Shown here: positions 1 through 10,970 of the stretch, piece by piece | Layout: each line of letters starts with the position of its first letter | Numbering within the stretch: the first letter of the stretch is position 1 | Assembly: GCA_008692225.1 (NCBI GenBank) | Contig: VICG01000008.1 | Location: 1,189,001-1,253,000 of the forward strand | DNA length: 64,000 nt | Direction: 5' to 3' | From: Monilinia fructicola | Taxonomy: Eukaryota > Ascomycota > Leotiomycetes > Helotiales > Sclerotiniaceae | Program-made: the position numbers and the translations under genes | Notes under the pieces: generated by a model | What the model was told of the DNA's origin: nothing | The model's database searches: none | Seen by the model: the letters and a program-made list of their open reading frames with translations, nothing else

Positions 1-651
1 TTCCGTTGTCGTGGGAGTGATCATGGCCAGAGTGGTCGTGACCGGCGTGATCATGGGACTCTTGAGCAGCCAATTGTGCAGCAGCAGAAGCTTGAGCTTG
101 AGAGTTAAGATCCTCAATTTTAGCTTCACCGAAGACACTGGGAAATTATTAGACCAAAAGGTATTTTAAAGTGCGGGGTAGAAATTCCTTACATGTAGGT
201 GTTGCTGGTGGGGGACTTGTAAACCTCTGGGTTGTTGATAACGAAGAGGATCTGTAAAGCAGTACATAATCAGTGAAAAGTTGTGAGTTATGCTCCAATT
301 CCTATCAGAACTTCCTGCCTTTATGAAGCTGCGCTGCTGCAGAGCTCCAGGTCTTGATCGCGAGACATTCTTTCACAAATCGCATAGAAAGTGTAAATTG
401 CTTACGTTCTTTGGTCGTCTCAAAGTAACTCTGGTGATGCCAGGAACTCTGGTGAGACCGAGCTTAGCAATTGACTTGCGTGCCTTCTTCTCGTTACGGG
501 AGTGAACGACGGCTCCAGCACCTGCTGGAATTCCAGACTCAACCTCTCCCTCTGCCTCAGAGTCGGAGCTATCAGATCCATCGTCCTCTGCGGCAACTTG
601 CTTAACTGGCTCCTCGTTGTCTGGGAGTTCTTCGATGCGTGGGTTCGACAT
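1..651 (-). CDS. egd2: Nascent polypeptide-associated complex subunit alpha (partial, C-terminus off the window)
   Basis: Ribosome-associated NAC-alpha, which with NAC-beta shields nascent chains at the tunnel exit. Three exons on the minus strand: 651-406, 251-193 and 137-1 (cut by the window edge). Both introns are GT-AG (donor GTAAG at 405-401; acceptors CAG next to 251 and 137). The 147 residues seen comprise an acidic N-terminus starting [15 protein letters not shown], a Ser/Asp-rich stretch, the conserved NAC segment with RNEKKARK and [17 protein letters not shown], then [14 protein letters not shown] and [11 protein letters not shown], and a His/Asp/Gly-rich linker. The C-terminal UBA domain lies outside the window. 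Joining the exons restores the family reading frame with no indel. The start is the ATG at 651, which gives the expected N-terminus. The tandem neighbour eL14 is also a translation gene. Confidence 0.93.
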
Positions 652-1345
652 ATTGGGTGGTAGTTACGGCTGTACAAAAATGTGTTAGAAATTTGATGAT
701 ATTGTCGTTGTTTTGGTTTTCTGAAATTTTGTGCGTGCGCTAAAGAAATTGGGGGGCAGTTTCCTTGTACGGCGGATCACTCCACAACAAGGCTGACAAT
801 ATTGTGAGCATAATGGCATTCACTAACCTTAGTTGACAAGAAGACGATGATGTAGTAAAGGAATTTATAGAATCAAATACAAGTTGTTGCTGTCGCTCTT
901 GCAGTTTATTAGGGTTGGAAGAGTTCGCTAAGTATTAGGTAATCATGATATTTACGCTGGGTAAGGCTGGGCATTCTTTGGGAGGTACAAGTTCATAACG
1001 ACGTCAAACTTGGTCAAGGTACAATTTTATTTCATGGTTGTTGAATTATTGGCATCAGTATCTGGAGTTTCCCGATAGAATGTTATAATGTCTCCTGGTT
1101 CGTTGTACAGGAATAAGTTCCGTAGCTCTCATGGCGAAGGTATTTCAAGATTCCAGAACCACATCACACTCAAAATAACGCCCAATGTTCAGATGTAGAG
1201 AGAATTGGTTTGGAGGTATTTTTGAAGTCCATATGCTCATTACGCCGGTCAAATTGACGTAGGATACAAAGCTCACTTAAGAGCAAAGGAACCCATCAAC
1301 CCTTGTGCAGTTTTGCTTGCGCTCCCAAATATCCCATTACCAAAT
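652..1345. other. Intergenic: NAC-alpha promoter/5' UTR and eL14 3' region
   Basis: About 690 bp between the NAC-alpha start and the eL14 stop, both genes reading on the minus strand. I see no reading frame with coding character and no repeat. It should hold the NAC-alpha promoter and leader and the eL14 terminator. Confidence 0.6.
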
Positions 1346-1840
1346 TTATGCCGCGGCGATCTTAGCCCTGGCGACCTTAACTTGGAATCCAGCCCGCTTC
1401 CTCAATCTCAAAACCTTGAATCGCTCGAAATCTGTCAAAGCAGCTCTCTTGGCTTGCTTCTCACGCTTTTGTGCCCATGGGCTTTGTTGCCACAACTTCT
1501 CGATACCAGCCTTCTCCCACTCCTTTTTAACAACACCGGTGCGCGCGGCTCTTGGAAGGCCCTTGAGGACGAGAGGTGTGAGGACGACATTGGCGAGAGA
1601 GATTGCTTGTCTGGGAACAGCTGCGAGCTTGTCTGTTGCTGGGCCATCGATAAGAGCCTATTTCAGATGTCAGATTTCTGCCCTTCTTTCCAACTCTTCA
1701 CCATTTTTACATACACGCTTGTGGTCGATGATCTCAACGATCGCGGCAAGCTTGCCATCGTGTGGTCCACCAGTTACGAGGACGACACGGCCGACCTCAA
1801 CCAGTCTCCATGAAGATGCTTTGATATCTGCGTCACCCAT
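1346..1840 (-). CDS. rpl14: 60S ribosomal protein L14 (eL14)
   Basis: Component of the large ribosomal subunit. Two exons: 1840-1715 (42 codons) and 1657-1346 (104 codons including TAA), 145 aa. The intron has donor GTATGT and acceptor TAG and falls in phase 0 after IIDHKR. The N-terminus [20 protein letters not shown] is the KOW-like eL14 start. It is followed by [31 protein letters not shown] and a basic C-terminal part containing [19 protein letters not shown] and ending VARAKIAAA. Length and architecture match fungal eL14. The frame is clean, unlike several neighbours. A leader intron (1852-1923) lies just upstream of the ATG. Confidence 0.95.
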
Positions 1841-1851
1841 TGTGATTGCTT

Positions 1852-1923
1852 CTGAAAAGAGTGATATTAGTTGATGGGTTCTAGAAGTTCAATCAATCGA
1901 GTACAGAATTAAGGAAAACGTAC
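1852..1923 (-). other. rpl14: Probable 5' UTR intron of eL14
   Basis: On the minus strand a GTACGT donor at 1923-1918 and a pyrimidine-preceded CAG at 1854-1852 define a 72-nt intron ending 11 nt before the eL14 ATG. Leader introns are common in fungal ribosomal protein genes. Inferred from splice signals only. Confidence 0.6.
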
Positions 1924-3921
1924 GGGGCGTCGTTGGTCGAGGGTTTGTCGATGTATTGTCGTTGGTTACTTTCAAAATGCGAAATCATAAAAGTGACAGT
2001 GGGAAGAATAAAAATCTAAGCGAAGAGGCCCTAGAGATTTAATGCCTTAGGCAATATAATGGACAGCACACATTAAGTTTAGCGTCAAAATAATTTAGCG
2101 TCCTTTTAGGAGGTTCAAAGCTTCAGATAGAACTTGGAATCTTATAAATAAAAAATTTCTTCCCAAGATTAGATTCTACATCTATTCTTCAATTCAGGAA
2201 CAACAACGACGATGACAACAACAACAATATCGGAAACTCATGGCTTGAATTGATTTCTTCATGCGATATGCCTCTCACTTGGTAGTGCTCTCTCGTTTAA
2301 GTACATACAGGTAGAAGGTTCGTACATCTCTATTTTTTCACCCTTTTTTCCATATTTAAATGATGAGATAATTTGCGATTGACCTCACTTTGATGGCACC
2401 CTCGCCGGGGTCGCTATATCTTGCGAGTGGATGAAATTCATTCTTACATATTCTGATTTCCTTTACAACAATAATTGTTTACATGGTCCAGCATTTAATG
2501 GACTCGAACACTAACAGTTCACAGTATTACTCGAGTAGGAACTCAGTCATCTCATCGTTCCATCAAAAAAAAAATTTGCTACACAAGTCAACTCAACAAC
2601 TAACATAGATTGTTCAAAGTCTCGATACTTACATCATAAGGTATGTTACAAACATTCTTTTGCGCAGCATCCTATGTCTATTTCCTACGATGATTAAGAA
2701 AAATGCACTGAAAATACTGAACTCTTCGGAGTCATGAAAATTCAACTTAACCAAGATCTATGAGCTCAACAACGACAATTTCTTCTTATCAGGTGCCAAA
2801 ACTTGTAAAAGCTTTTGCTAACCTACTCAAAGCATAGGGTAATGTGGTGATATATCACAATGGATGTCGATGTTTTGGATATTGATGGATATTACTGGAG
2901 TACACTCAAAATACATTTGAGCGTGTTGTTGAAGTAAGGACAGAGGGGGCTATTCCTTGCGGTAAGTAGTAGTAACAGTCTGGATCTGGATGTATGATAT
3001 GAGTTCACCTAGTCTTGAGAGAACCAGATGGTTTTATGAACTTCTCATAATCCATTGAACACTACCTAAAACCTACCTACCTGTGCATGGTAAGCTCCGT
3101 TTCTGATTATACTTTGAACATTGTAATCATCAAGCGGATCAATATCACTTGCAAATCTTACTATGAGTGCTTTTTTTTTTCCTCTTGTCCACCTAATAAG
3201 TATCGATGGATTTCTTATTCCGATTCCTTGCATTGGTATCTGTATGATGTGTGTTTGACCCTTATTGATAAGCCCTACTTGACGTCAAGAGTCAAGACCA
3301 ACCGCTGCGGTAAGACACCTCACCTACCCACCTGTCTGCTACACCCATGGGATACCTACCTACCTAGGTACATACCTCGGTATCTACTAGATATATACAA
3401 GTACAGTCAGTCCTCACCCAATCCCTACAATATTTCCTTCCTGTCGATCCATCCATCTAATTCATCTCATCTCAATTCATCTCATGTCTGCGAGAATACG
3501 CGTCAAGCAATGCCCCCTCCCGACTCCGCATTTTTTCTTTTATCTGACTAATATCATGAGCCAATCCATCCACCAGTCCTGCTTTATCGGAAAATTGTCC
3601 AAGAAATTGAAGGTGGAGCGATGAAGCAACGGCAATCTTTGAATCCGTGTTATGCCATGAAAAGAGCCAATCGCATTTATCATTGACTTGGAAATCCGGG
3701 GTAGCCTACCTCGGTGATCGACCATTGTTTTGCCGGTGAAAGTATTATAATCGATTGTCCTTGATCTTCTTGTCAACAACGTACCTCTATTATCCTTCTC
3801 CACGGCAGTCTTTTGCCTTGTCATCCTGCGGATCATTGTAGCTTGCTCATTGGCAACTTTTGAGATTCATAACCAGAAGATCGTCTACCTACCTAGTGAT
3901 ACAACTTTATACTACATCATC
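1924..3921. other. Divergent intergenic region between eL14 and FAT1
   Basis: About 2 kb of AT-rich DNA separating two divergently transcribed genes, so it should carry both promoters. It contains a stretch of CTAC/CCTA words around 3300-3400. No frame shows recognisable protein features. The open frames at 3087-3551 (+) and 3540-3836 (-) have random-looking composition. Confidence 0.6.
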
Positions 3922-6209
3922 ATGGCGCTCGGTACGTTCATCCATAAGCACGCATTGTCATTGTGTCACACAACCACCGCAGTCCATGGCCACGGCTGAA
4001 TACAACCTAATTCCAACCCCTCCTTCCTGCAAAACATTTGTTCTCCATATGTTACTCTACATTCTATGACTCAATTAGATATGTGTGTGACTTCAAAGCC
4101 GTATCATACGCTAATGATGAACAGCAACCGCAGTCGTGGCCGGTACATCCGTTGCGGCAATGTACCTCGATGGTAAATATTCTATCACAAAAGATTTGAA
4201 CGAAAAATTAAAAATGAGAAGAGTAATGAAATGGTACGCAGAGGCTGGTAAGTTCTATCCTCTTATTGTGCTGCCCTGTCCTAAGTTATCACTATATATA
4301 GAGAAGAAGAAACGAGTATGCCTGTATTACCTTTTCGAGGACAGCGTCAAAGCCCACCCAAACACAGAATGCTTATGGTCCCGTGATGGATGTTACACCT
4401 GGGCCGAATCTTATGATCGAGTCAACCAATATGGACAATGGTATCTTTCTCAAGGTGTGAAGCCCGGCGATCTAGTGGCATTTTATCTTCAGAACTCTCC
4501 GGACTTTCTATTTGCGTGGTTAGGGTTATGGTCAATCGGAGCAGCTCCAGCAATGATTAACCATAACCTGGCTGGTAAAGCTTTGATTCATTGCGTTAAA
4601 GTTCCCAAGTCAAAATCTCATTCTAGTCGACGATGATTCCGAATTGAGAGCTAGGATTGAGGCGGAGCAAGAGACGTTGGAGGGAGAACTTGGAATTAAG
4701 GTTGTGGTTATGGATTCTTCTACTTTGGCGGAAATCCAAACCTTAAAGGCAGAAAGACCTGAAGTCGTTTATAGGGAAGGAGTGGAAGGAAATTCCCCTT
4801 TGGGCTTATTGTATACTAGGTTGGTACTTTGCGCAGCCTGTGAGAGCATGATCGCTAATCAATCTCAAGTGGAACTACAGGATTGCCAAAAGGATGTATC
4901 TTTGAAGTAGCCAGAGGATACATAGCGGGTGTTTCTGTGAGTCCCGGCTAGGTTGATGAGCATATTCCAGGATTGCTGACAAATTTGATAGAGACATGCG
5001 GGTAAGTCTCCGATCAAAGACGATGACCGGTGGTATAATTGTATGCCGCTGTATCACGGAACTGGTGGTATTACTGCCATCGCAAATATGATGAGCGGTG
5101 TCACAAATTGTGTCGGAAAGAAATTCAGCACATCCAAGTTTTGGGGAGATGTCCGAGACTCAAGAGCTACCTGGTTTACCTATGTCGGAGAGACTGCTCG
5201 CTACTTGCTTGCTGCACCCCCCTCTCCGCAAGATAAAGATCATTGCGTTCGGGTCATGTACGGAAATGGCATGCGCCCAGATGTATGGAATAAAATTCAA
5301 GGAACGATTTGGCGTACCAGAAGTTGTGGAGTTCTTCAACAGTACGGAAGGAGTATTCTCTTTGTCGAACTACGCGCGCGGAGACTATCTGTCGCACTGC
5401 GTAGGCCATCATGGTCTTATTTCGAGGTGGCTGTTTCGTAATCTTTACGTCCCTGTCAAGGTGGATGAAGTTACTGGTGCGATCGCTAGAGATCCAAAGA
5501 CTGGATTTGCAACTCGGGAACCGTACGAGAAAGGTGGCGAGATTATTGTTGCTATTCCAGACACTGGTGCGTTTTCTGGCTACTTCGATAACCCAGAAGC
5601 GACGAATAAGAAGTATGAGAGAGACGTCTTTAAGAAAGGAGATCTTTATTACAGGAGTGGAGATGCTCTCAGGCGAGATAGTGATGGTAGATGGTACTTT
5701 TTGGATCGATTAGGAGATACATTCCGTTGGAAAGGAGAAAATGTCAGTACAGCAGAAGTTGCAGAGGTATTAGGAAAATATGAAGGGGTGGTGGTGGAGG
5801 CTATCGTCTATGGTGTTTCAACTGCCTTCCCATGATGGAAGAGCTGGGTGTGCAGCTGTGTTCATCGACCCAACTATTAAGAATTTCGATTATCGCCGGC
5901 CTTCTGAAGTAAGTCACAGGGTTCTCAATCAAAATCCGCATTCAAAACTAACAAGTCCAAGACACACGCGAAAACACCTCCCCAAATATGCGGTTTCCAG
6001 TCTTCCTCCGTATCGTCAAGGAAATGGTACCTATTCACAATAATAAGCAGAATAAAACGCCACTTCGCGAACAAGGTGTTGAGCATGACAAGGTTAAATC
6101 TGATGATAAGTTACTTTGGATAGATAGAGAGAAGGGGAAAGGCAATACATATGTGGAGTTTCATCGGGATCATTGGGCAGATTTGGAATTGGGCAAGGCG
6201 AGGTTGTGA
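3922..6209 (+). pseudogene. FAT1: Very-long-chain fatty acid transporter / acyl-CoA synthetase (FAT1 family), interrupted by +1 indels
   Basis: FATP-type AMP-forming enzyme that couples fatty acid import to activation of very-long-chain fatty acids. Exons read 3922-3931, 4125-4247, 4302-4819, 4870-4936, 4992-5908 and 5962-6209, all with plausible splice signals (donor 4820 is the weaker GTTGGT). Seen: hydrophobic N-terminus; AMP-binding P-loop YTSGTTGLPKGC assembled across the 4820-4869 intron; MPLYHGTGG; FFNSTEGVFSLSNY; FATP signature YYRSGDALRRDSDGRWYF followed by DRLGDTFRWKGENVST; C-terminal TRKHLPKYAV and KLLWI. The frame is broken by single extra bases near 4612-4617, 5292-5295 (A4), 5816-5818 (T3) and 5994-5996 (T3), and apparently one at 5962. 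Removing five bases gives a continuous 625-aa frame, the normal family length. Whether this is real decay or consensus error cannot be decided here. Family assignment is firm. Confidence 0.9.
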
Positions 6210-8368
6210 AGTCATCTTGGATTCGGAGAATGACGGTTGTATATTTTGCACAGGATATGTTGGATAGGATACGGATGATAGGATACAGAGGGCATGATAT
6301 GGAGGGTAGAAAGCCAGTATATATGGGAATTATGTAAATTGGTCCATCCATGGATACCATCAGCCATGCCATCCGTTTGAGTTTTAGGTTTTAAGTTTTC
6401 CGAACCAAGTTTACCCGCCCCCTTTCAGTCAACATCTCCTCCATTCTCAATCAAAATACCCCTAATTAATAGGAACCTTCATCCAAATCATCTATGCGGC
6501 CCTTTAAAAGCTTAATATAATTCCTCTCTAATCTTTCCACATTGCATCTCATCTATTAAATCCTCCTTATTTTTTTTATTTTTTTTTTTTTTTTATTTTT
6601 TATTTTTTTTTTTCTTTCTGTTTTTTCTTTCTTTTTAAAACTTACATTCGTACTATATAGAGTATAATTGTATATATTTTCGTTTTGATTCTAAAGTTTT
6701 TTATTATATTTATATTTTTTTATAGTATTTATTAATTAGTAAATATTAATATATAGAAAGATAAGGTAAGATAAAAGAAGAGAAGAAAAAGAAAAAGAAA
6801 AGAAAAGGAAAGGAAGATAAAGAAAATATACATATATATATATATAAAGTAATTATAATAAAATAATATGGAATCAATTTGGCGCTTTGGCTGTGGGCTG
6901 GGCTGGGCTGGGGTGTGCACTGTGAAGTTTTACTGTAGGAGGGAGGTCCGAGGCGTGTTTTGATGGATGGATAGAACTATCGTGTTTGTGGGCTTTGGGA
7001 GATTGTGCGAGGTAGTATTTTAGGTTAGGGGGGGAGAGTTGAGGGGACGAGAGGGAAAGGGAGAGATTGCGTTTGGTGTTTGGACTTTTGGGGTGGGTGA
7101 TTGGTTGGTTGTAGGATAGGTAGGTTTTTTGTTTTTGTTTTTTCTGTTTCTTTTTTTCTTTTTTTCCCTTTTTTCTATATTTATGGTTTAAGGGGTAAAG
7201 AATGTGATTGTTTAGATATTTTACTTTTCCTATTTGTTTGTTTGTTTGTTTGTTTGTTCGTTTGCGGCTTTGATATATCTGTATTCTGTACTCTATACCA
7301 TCTCACTTGGTAAGAGGAGCAAAGGCCTAGGTAGGGCTGAACAATTGCAAGAGGTTGTATTCGACGATTTGTGCAAGAGGTGACTGCGGACGGGGTCGAA
7401 GTAGGATTACCATCGAAGTAGCGATGAGGTACGGCAGCTATGAAATTCGTGATAGGATTATAGGGATGGCTGTGCAATTCTAGTTTGATGACCAAAAGGT
7501 TCGTCACCGTTGGGGTTAAAATCTGTGGATTTTTCTCTCTCGCTATTTTGAGGGGAATGGGCGCGGCAGGTCGTGGTGATGTTTCATGTTGCCGATTGAA
7601 TATGCCTGCCTATATAAAGAATGAGCAGGTTTGCTGAACCATGATAAGAAGGAAAGGGAGTATGTCGTTCCTTGAAGCTTTGGAGAGGTTACCCGAGAAT
7701 AAGGATTGGGTGTTTTGGCTCGAGAAAGAGCTGCGATTATGGTGATAGTGGCGGATATATGCTGTGGCACGAAACAGCCAGCCGATTGATTCTTTCCAGA
7801 ACCCTCTTTTGGTCGTTTGTATATTTATATTCTTTGGAGGTTCGTTCTATTGTCCAGTTTGAGAAACGATCTGTCGTCCTGTCTTTGAAGTTGTACGAAA
7901 AATTACCTCCAATATCAATTTGAGCACGCATAAGCACTCAGAGGACATGTGCTGTAGCTTGTCAAAGCTTCTTCGAACTTCAAAGTAGCTGTCAGATGTT
8001 GATGTTAATCATCCAAGATTCTTTTTGATTAACAAGTCCGGAGAAATGGACGTTGAGAACTCCCCATTCATGATATGAGAATTTTGATCCTTTTGCTTTC
8101 AAGGCATGTGGTAGGATAATATCGTGCGCAATACGTTCATATTGTTCAGTTCCCATTATGTTGCCATGACTTGAAGTTCTTTCAAGAACTGTCATGGAGT
8201 TCTTTTATGCCGCCTTGTTATTTTAGGATTTGATGGTATAAACGTAGGAGGAAATTATTGAACCTCTAAGCATAACATCGAATACGACAACAAACTGTTG
8301 ACCTTCTCTGGATAGCGTGTCCTATCCTACAAGAATATTTGCCGGACACTTCATAAGATATAGAGCAA
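6210..8368. other. Intergenic, T-rich tracts and TTTG microsatellite
   Basis: FAT1 3' region followed by long poly-T/TTTA tracts (about 6565-6620), an AG/TA-rich stretch (6760-6850) and a TTTG microsatellite (7233-7258). No convincing gene. A minus-strand frame at 8195-7992 has a protein-like stretch (GTEQYERIAHDIILPHALKA), but I recognise no family and no exon partners. Confidence 0.5.
7233..7258. repeat. (TTTG)n microsatellite
   Basis: About six uninterrupted TTTG units in an otherwise T-rich intergenic stretch. Confidence 0.9.
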
Positions 8369-9076
8369 ATGCCTAGCGGCTGCTCGAGGCTACAAGATGA
8401 TGGGAATAATTATTCAAAGTCTGTACGTACAGTGCGATATTGTGAAACTGATACTAAAGGTCGGATTGCAAAGAGGTCTACAGAATGGTCTTGCATTGAT
8501 CACAATTTTGAGAGCATTGCAGAAATTCCAGTTATTAGATACACCTTGGAATTCATCGGTCGTACTAACAAAGACTCCAAAAAGGCAACGCCACGCTGAA
8601 AATTTCCCAACTACACCATCGCTTGATCAGCGAGAAGTTGAACAAGCATTACGAGACAGACAGGAGTATCGACAACTAACTGCGCAACGACCAGTCTCTC
8701 GGCCATCCAATAGCGCCATGGGATGTTCCAAAACGAACCTTCGAACACAGCACCTGCACTATCGAACTCCACGCGCCAGTCATCTTCAACAGGCACGTTT
8801 GAACGAAGAGCTTCGGCCCCAGAATTTTTACCAAGCCGGCGGAATTCAATGTCATCTTTCTCGGGACAAACGACCCTTCGGAATCAGCATCAATTTTACA
8901 TATGCACAATATCAAAACCCAAACAGACCGCCACAGCCCCGAGTCGCAAATTTTCAAGGCCTGACTTTGCACATACAACATTCGAGCGTCACGGATATGG
9001 ATCCTGGAACATCTCCGGTACCTCAAAAGTTAATGCATTCAAAGGCTTCATGAGCAGTAAAACTGCTTTCATCTAG
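8369..9076 (+). other. Possible broken coding fragment, unrecognised
   Basis: Three plus-strand frames follow one another here: 8369-8599, then 8397-about 8720, then 8723-9076. Each shows a stretch of protein-like composition, for example HAENFPTTPSLDQREVEQAL and FERRASAPEFLPSRRNSMSS. The succession resembles a gene split by small indels like others in this window, but no domain is recognised and no clean start or splice model emerges. It could be a decayed hypothetical gene or chance. It converges on the decayed HET gene. Confidence 0.2.
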
Positions 9077-10970
9077 GGTAGGAAAATCAATGGCATCAAG
9101 TTGTTCCAAGATCTCAGATGCTCATGACCAACTTGCGCAAAGTAGTCGTCGACTTTGGGCTGTAGCGTACCGTTCATGAACTGTGTTTCTCGGGCTATTA
9201 TACTCCGCCGCGCGGTCCAAAGAAGAGCCCTAGCCATGCCTATCTTCCAAATTTCCAGCCAAATACGCAAATTTCTGACGCTCTGGGAAACTGCTGCAAT
9301 AACAGAAACAGCAACCGATCGATGCTTGGCGTACGAGAGGGAAAAGAACGCATGTTCTTTCACCAGCTCGAACCATAGCTCCGAAATCTTTCCAATCTTC
9401 CAATCTTCCAATCTTCCAATCTTTCACGGCAACCAAACCAAATGGATTTCTGTCTGCGTTTGTATAGATTTACTCAAGACCTATGCACTCACAGCGGAGA
9501 GCAGATTTGCATTCCATAACCATTTCTGTTGGATGAACATGAAAAGTCGAGGAGCCAATTGTCTTTCTTGAAATACCATATGCCCGTGTCAACAGAAGAG
9601 TGTTAATTGAATCGCAGATCTTTGATTGCTGATTTGGCCGTTGATATCTTTGACGAACTGCTTCGAATGAAGGCCGAACGGAAACACTGGGCATGTACTC
9701 TCGCGATCCTTGTCTGTATGAATAGCATATGACTTGACTGCGAGACTTACAGGTCCTTGTTGTAAGCTTCGAGAGGAAAGAGTCCTCCACTGCTACAAAG
9801 AACCTGTTGCAGCCAAGTTGAGACGACTTCCCGAGTATATATCGCCATAAGAACAGGTTCTCTCTTTCGGTCCTCTTGATCATCCTGCATGATGCACAAG
9901 CTATCGATCCAGACTTATCGAGTCTTAAGCGCCCGAGCGACCATAATTGCATCCTGAAAGATTTTTGGCAGTTCCCTCCGTGCTATATCTTTCTTGCAAT
10001 TCGCGAATTGTGACTAGTGCTGCCAAGGATTGCATTTGTCCCCTACAATAACCCAGAGAAATATATGGCGACATCCATTCCTTTCATTCTCAGACATATC
10101 TTGACGATCGACTAGAGAAAACTGATTCTCCGCTCGAGGTGACTGTCATTACGTCAAATACACGAGTGGGAATTTGCGATGCTTTCTGCCGGTTGCACGG
10201 GCAGTTCTCAGGTTGACTATCACGCTGAATAACTCATTTATGGATTATTGACTTTCGTAATTTTAACCGAATTATTCACATGTACCTCGCCCGAAGTTCC
10301 AAGGCACATTTTATGGCTCGTGCCATTGTTCATTGAAGATAGATCGTAATCGAGTAAGTTTTACCATGTATATATGGGCTTGAGATTTGTTTGAAGAGAA
10401 CAAACTTTGAAGCACATAATACTCCAAACGCATGGGAGCGTTCATCTTCATATCTTTCACTTCGACCTGTAGCATACAAATTTTGCGGCTTACTACAAAG
10501 CCTTGATATGGTGGTGTGCTCTTGAAATGATCCAAATTCATGCTCATGATGCATAGCCCGTCGAGTATAAGCGAGCAGATAGCGCGGTCAAGTTTGGGCA
10601 CTCTTTGTAGTTTATCGGAATCGAATGACAGGTGGTGTTCATGAGAGAAGTCTCCGGCATTTACATGCATCTCCCACTTCGCAACTTGGCCTTTTGATGC
10701 GCTTCCGTCGTAGACATCAAAGTTGTAGCAGAGTGCGCAGTTTCAAGGGCTAACCATGGTACCCGGAGCAATAGGGCTTAGGATATGATTGTACTGATAT
10801 CTCTTCTCACTTGAAAAAACGGAGTTCATCAAAGTCGATGCAAACACATGAAAGCTTAGGAGGTGTGTTTGTATAGAGGCACCATTGACGGTTACCAATC
10901 ACAAGAACATGGGTCAAAAATATGAGGTGCCATGTGTCAAGTTCCATGAAATCCCAAGGAAAGTCACGAG
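9070..10970 (-). pseudogene. HET-domain (heterokaryon incompatibility) gene, decayed
   Basis: HET proteins trigger fungal cell death on fusion with a genetically different strain. Reading the minus strand in several frames recovers the family landmarks in order. An N-terminal CALCYNFDVYDG segment leads to the block ending LRSIFNEQWHEP (about 10740-10311). Then come YISLGYCRGQM (about 10065), a segment ending NFQDAIMVARALKTR, the HET core VWIDSLCIMQDDQEDRKRE (about 9914-9860), VFQERQLAPRLFMFIQQKW (about 9575-9520), and a tail segment WFELVKEHAFF, SLSYAKHRSVAVS, LLWTARR (about 9380-9180). An intron with donor GTAAGT (about 9771) is plausible. The core is interrupted by an in-frame TAA at 9917-9915, where the family has an aromatic residue. 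A TGA lies at 10745-10743, and several frame changes are needed. Exact ends are uncertain. The HET assignment is confident from motif order; functional status is inferred to be lost. Confidence 0.72.
9388..9422. repeat. Short tandem repeat, 8-bp unit TTCCAATC
   Basis: Four head-to-tail copies of TTCCAATC inside the 3' part of the decayed HET gene. An in-gene tandem expansion fits loss of constraint. Confidence 0.85.

Noticed and set aside
3087..3551. 154-codon plus-strand frame upstream of FAT1
   Set aside because: Random composition, repetitive CTAC-derived Tyr/Leu/Pro stretch and no family resemblance; more likely promoter DNA.
7181..7507. 108-codon minus-strand frame with Gln-Thr-Asn-Lys repeats
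   Set aside because: The repeat is the TTTG microsatellite read in reverse.
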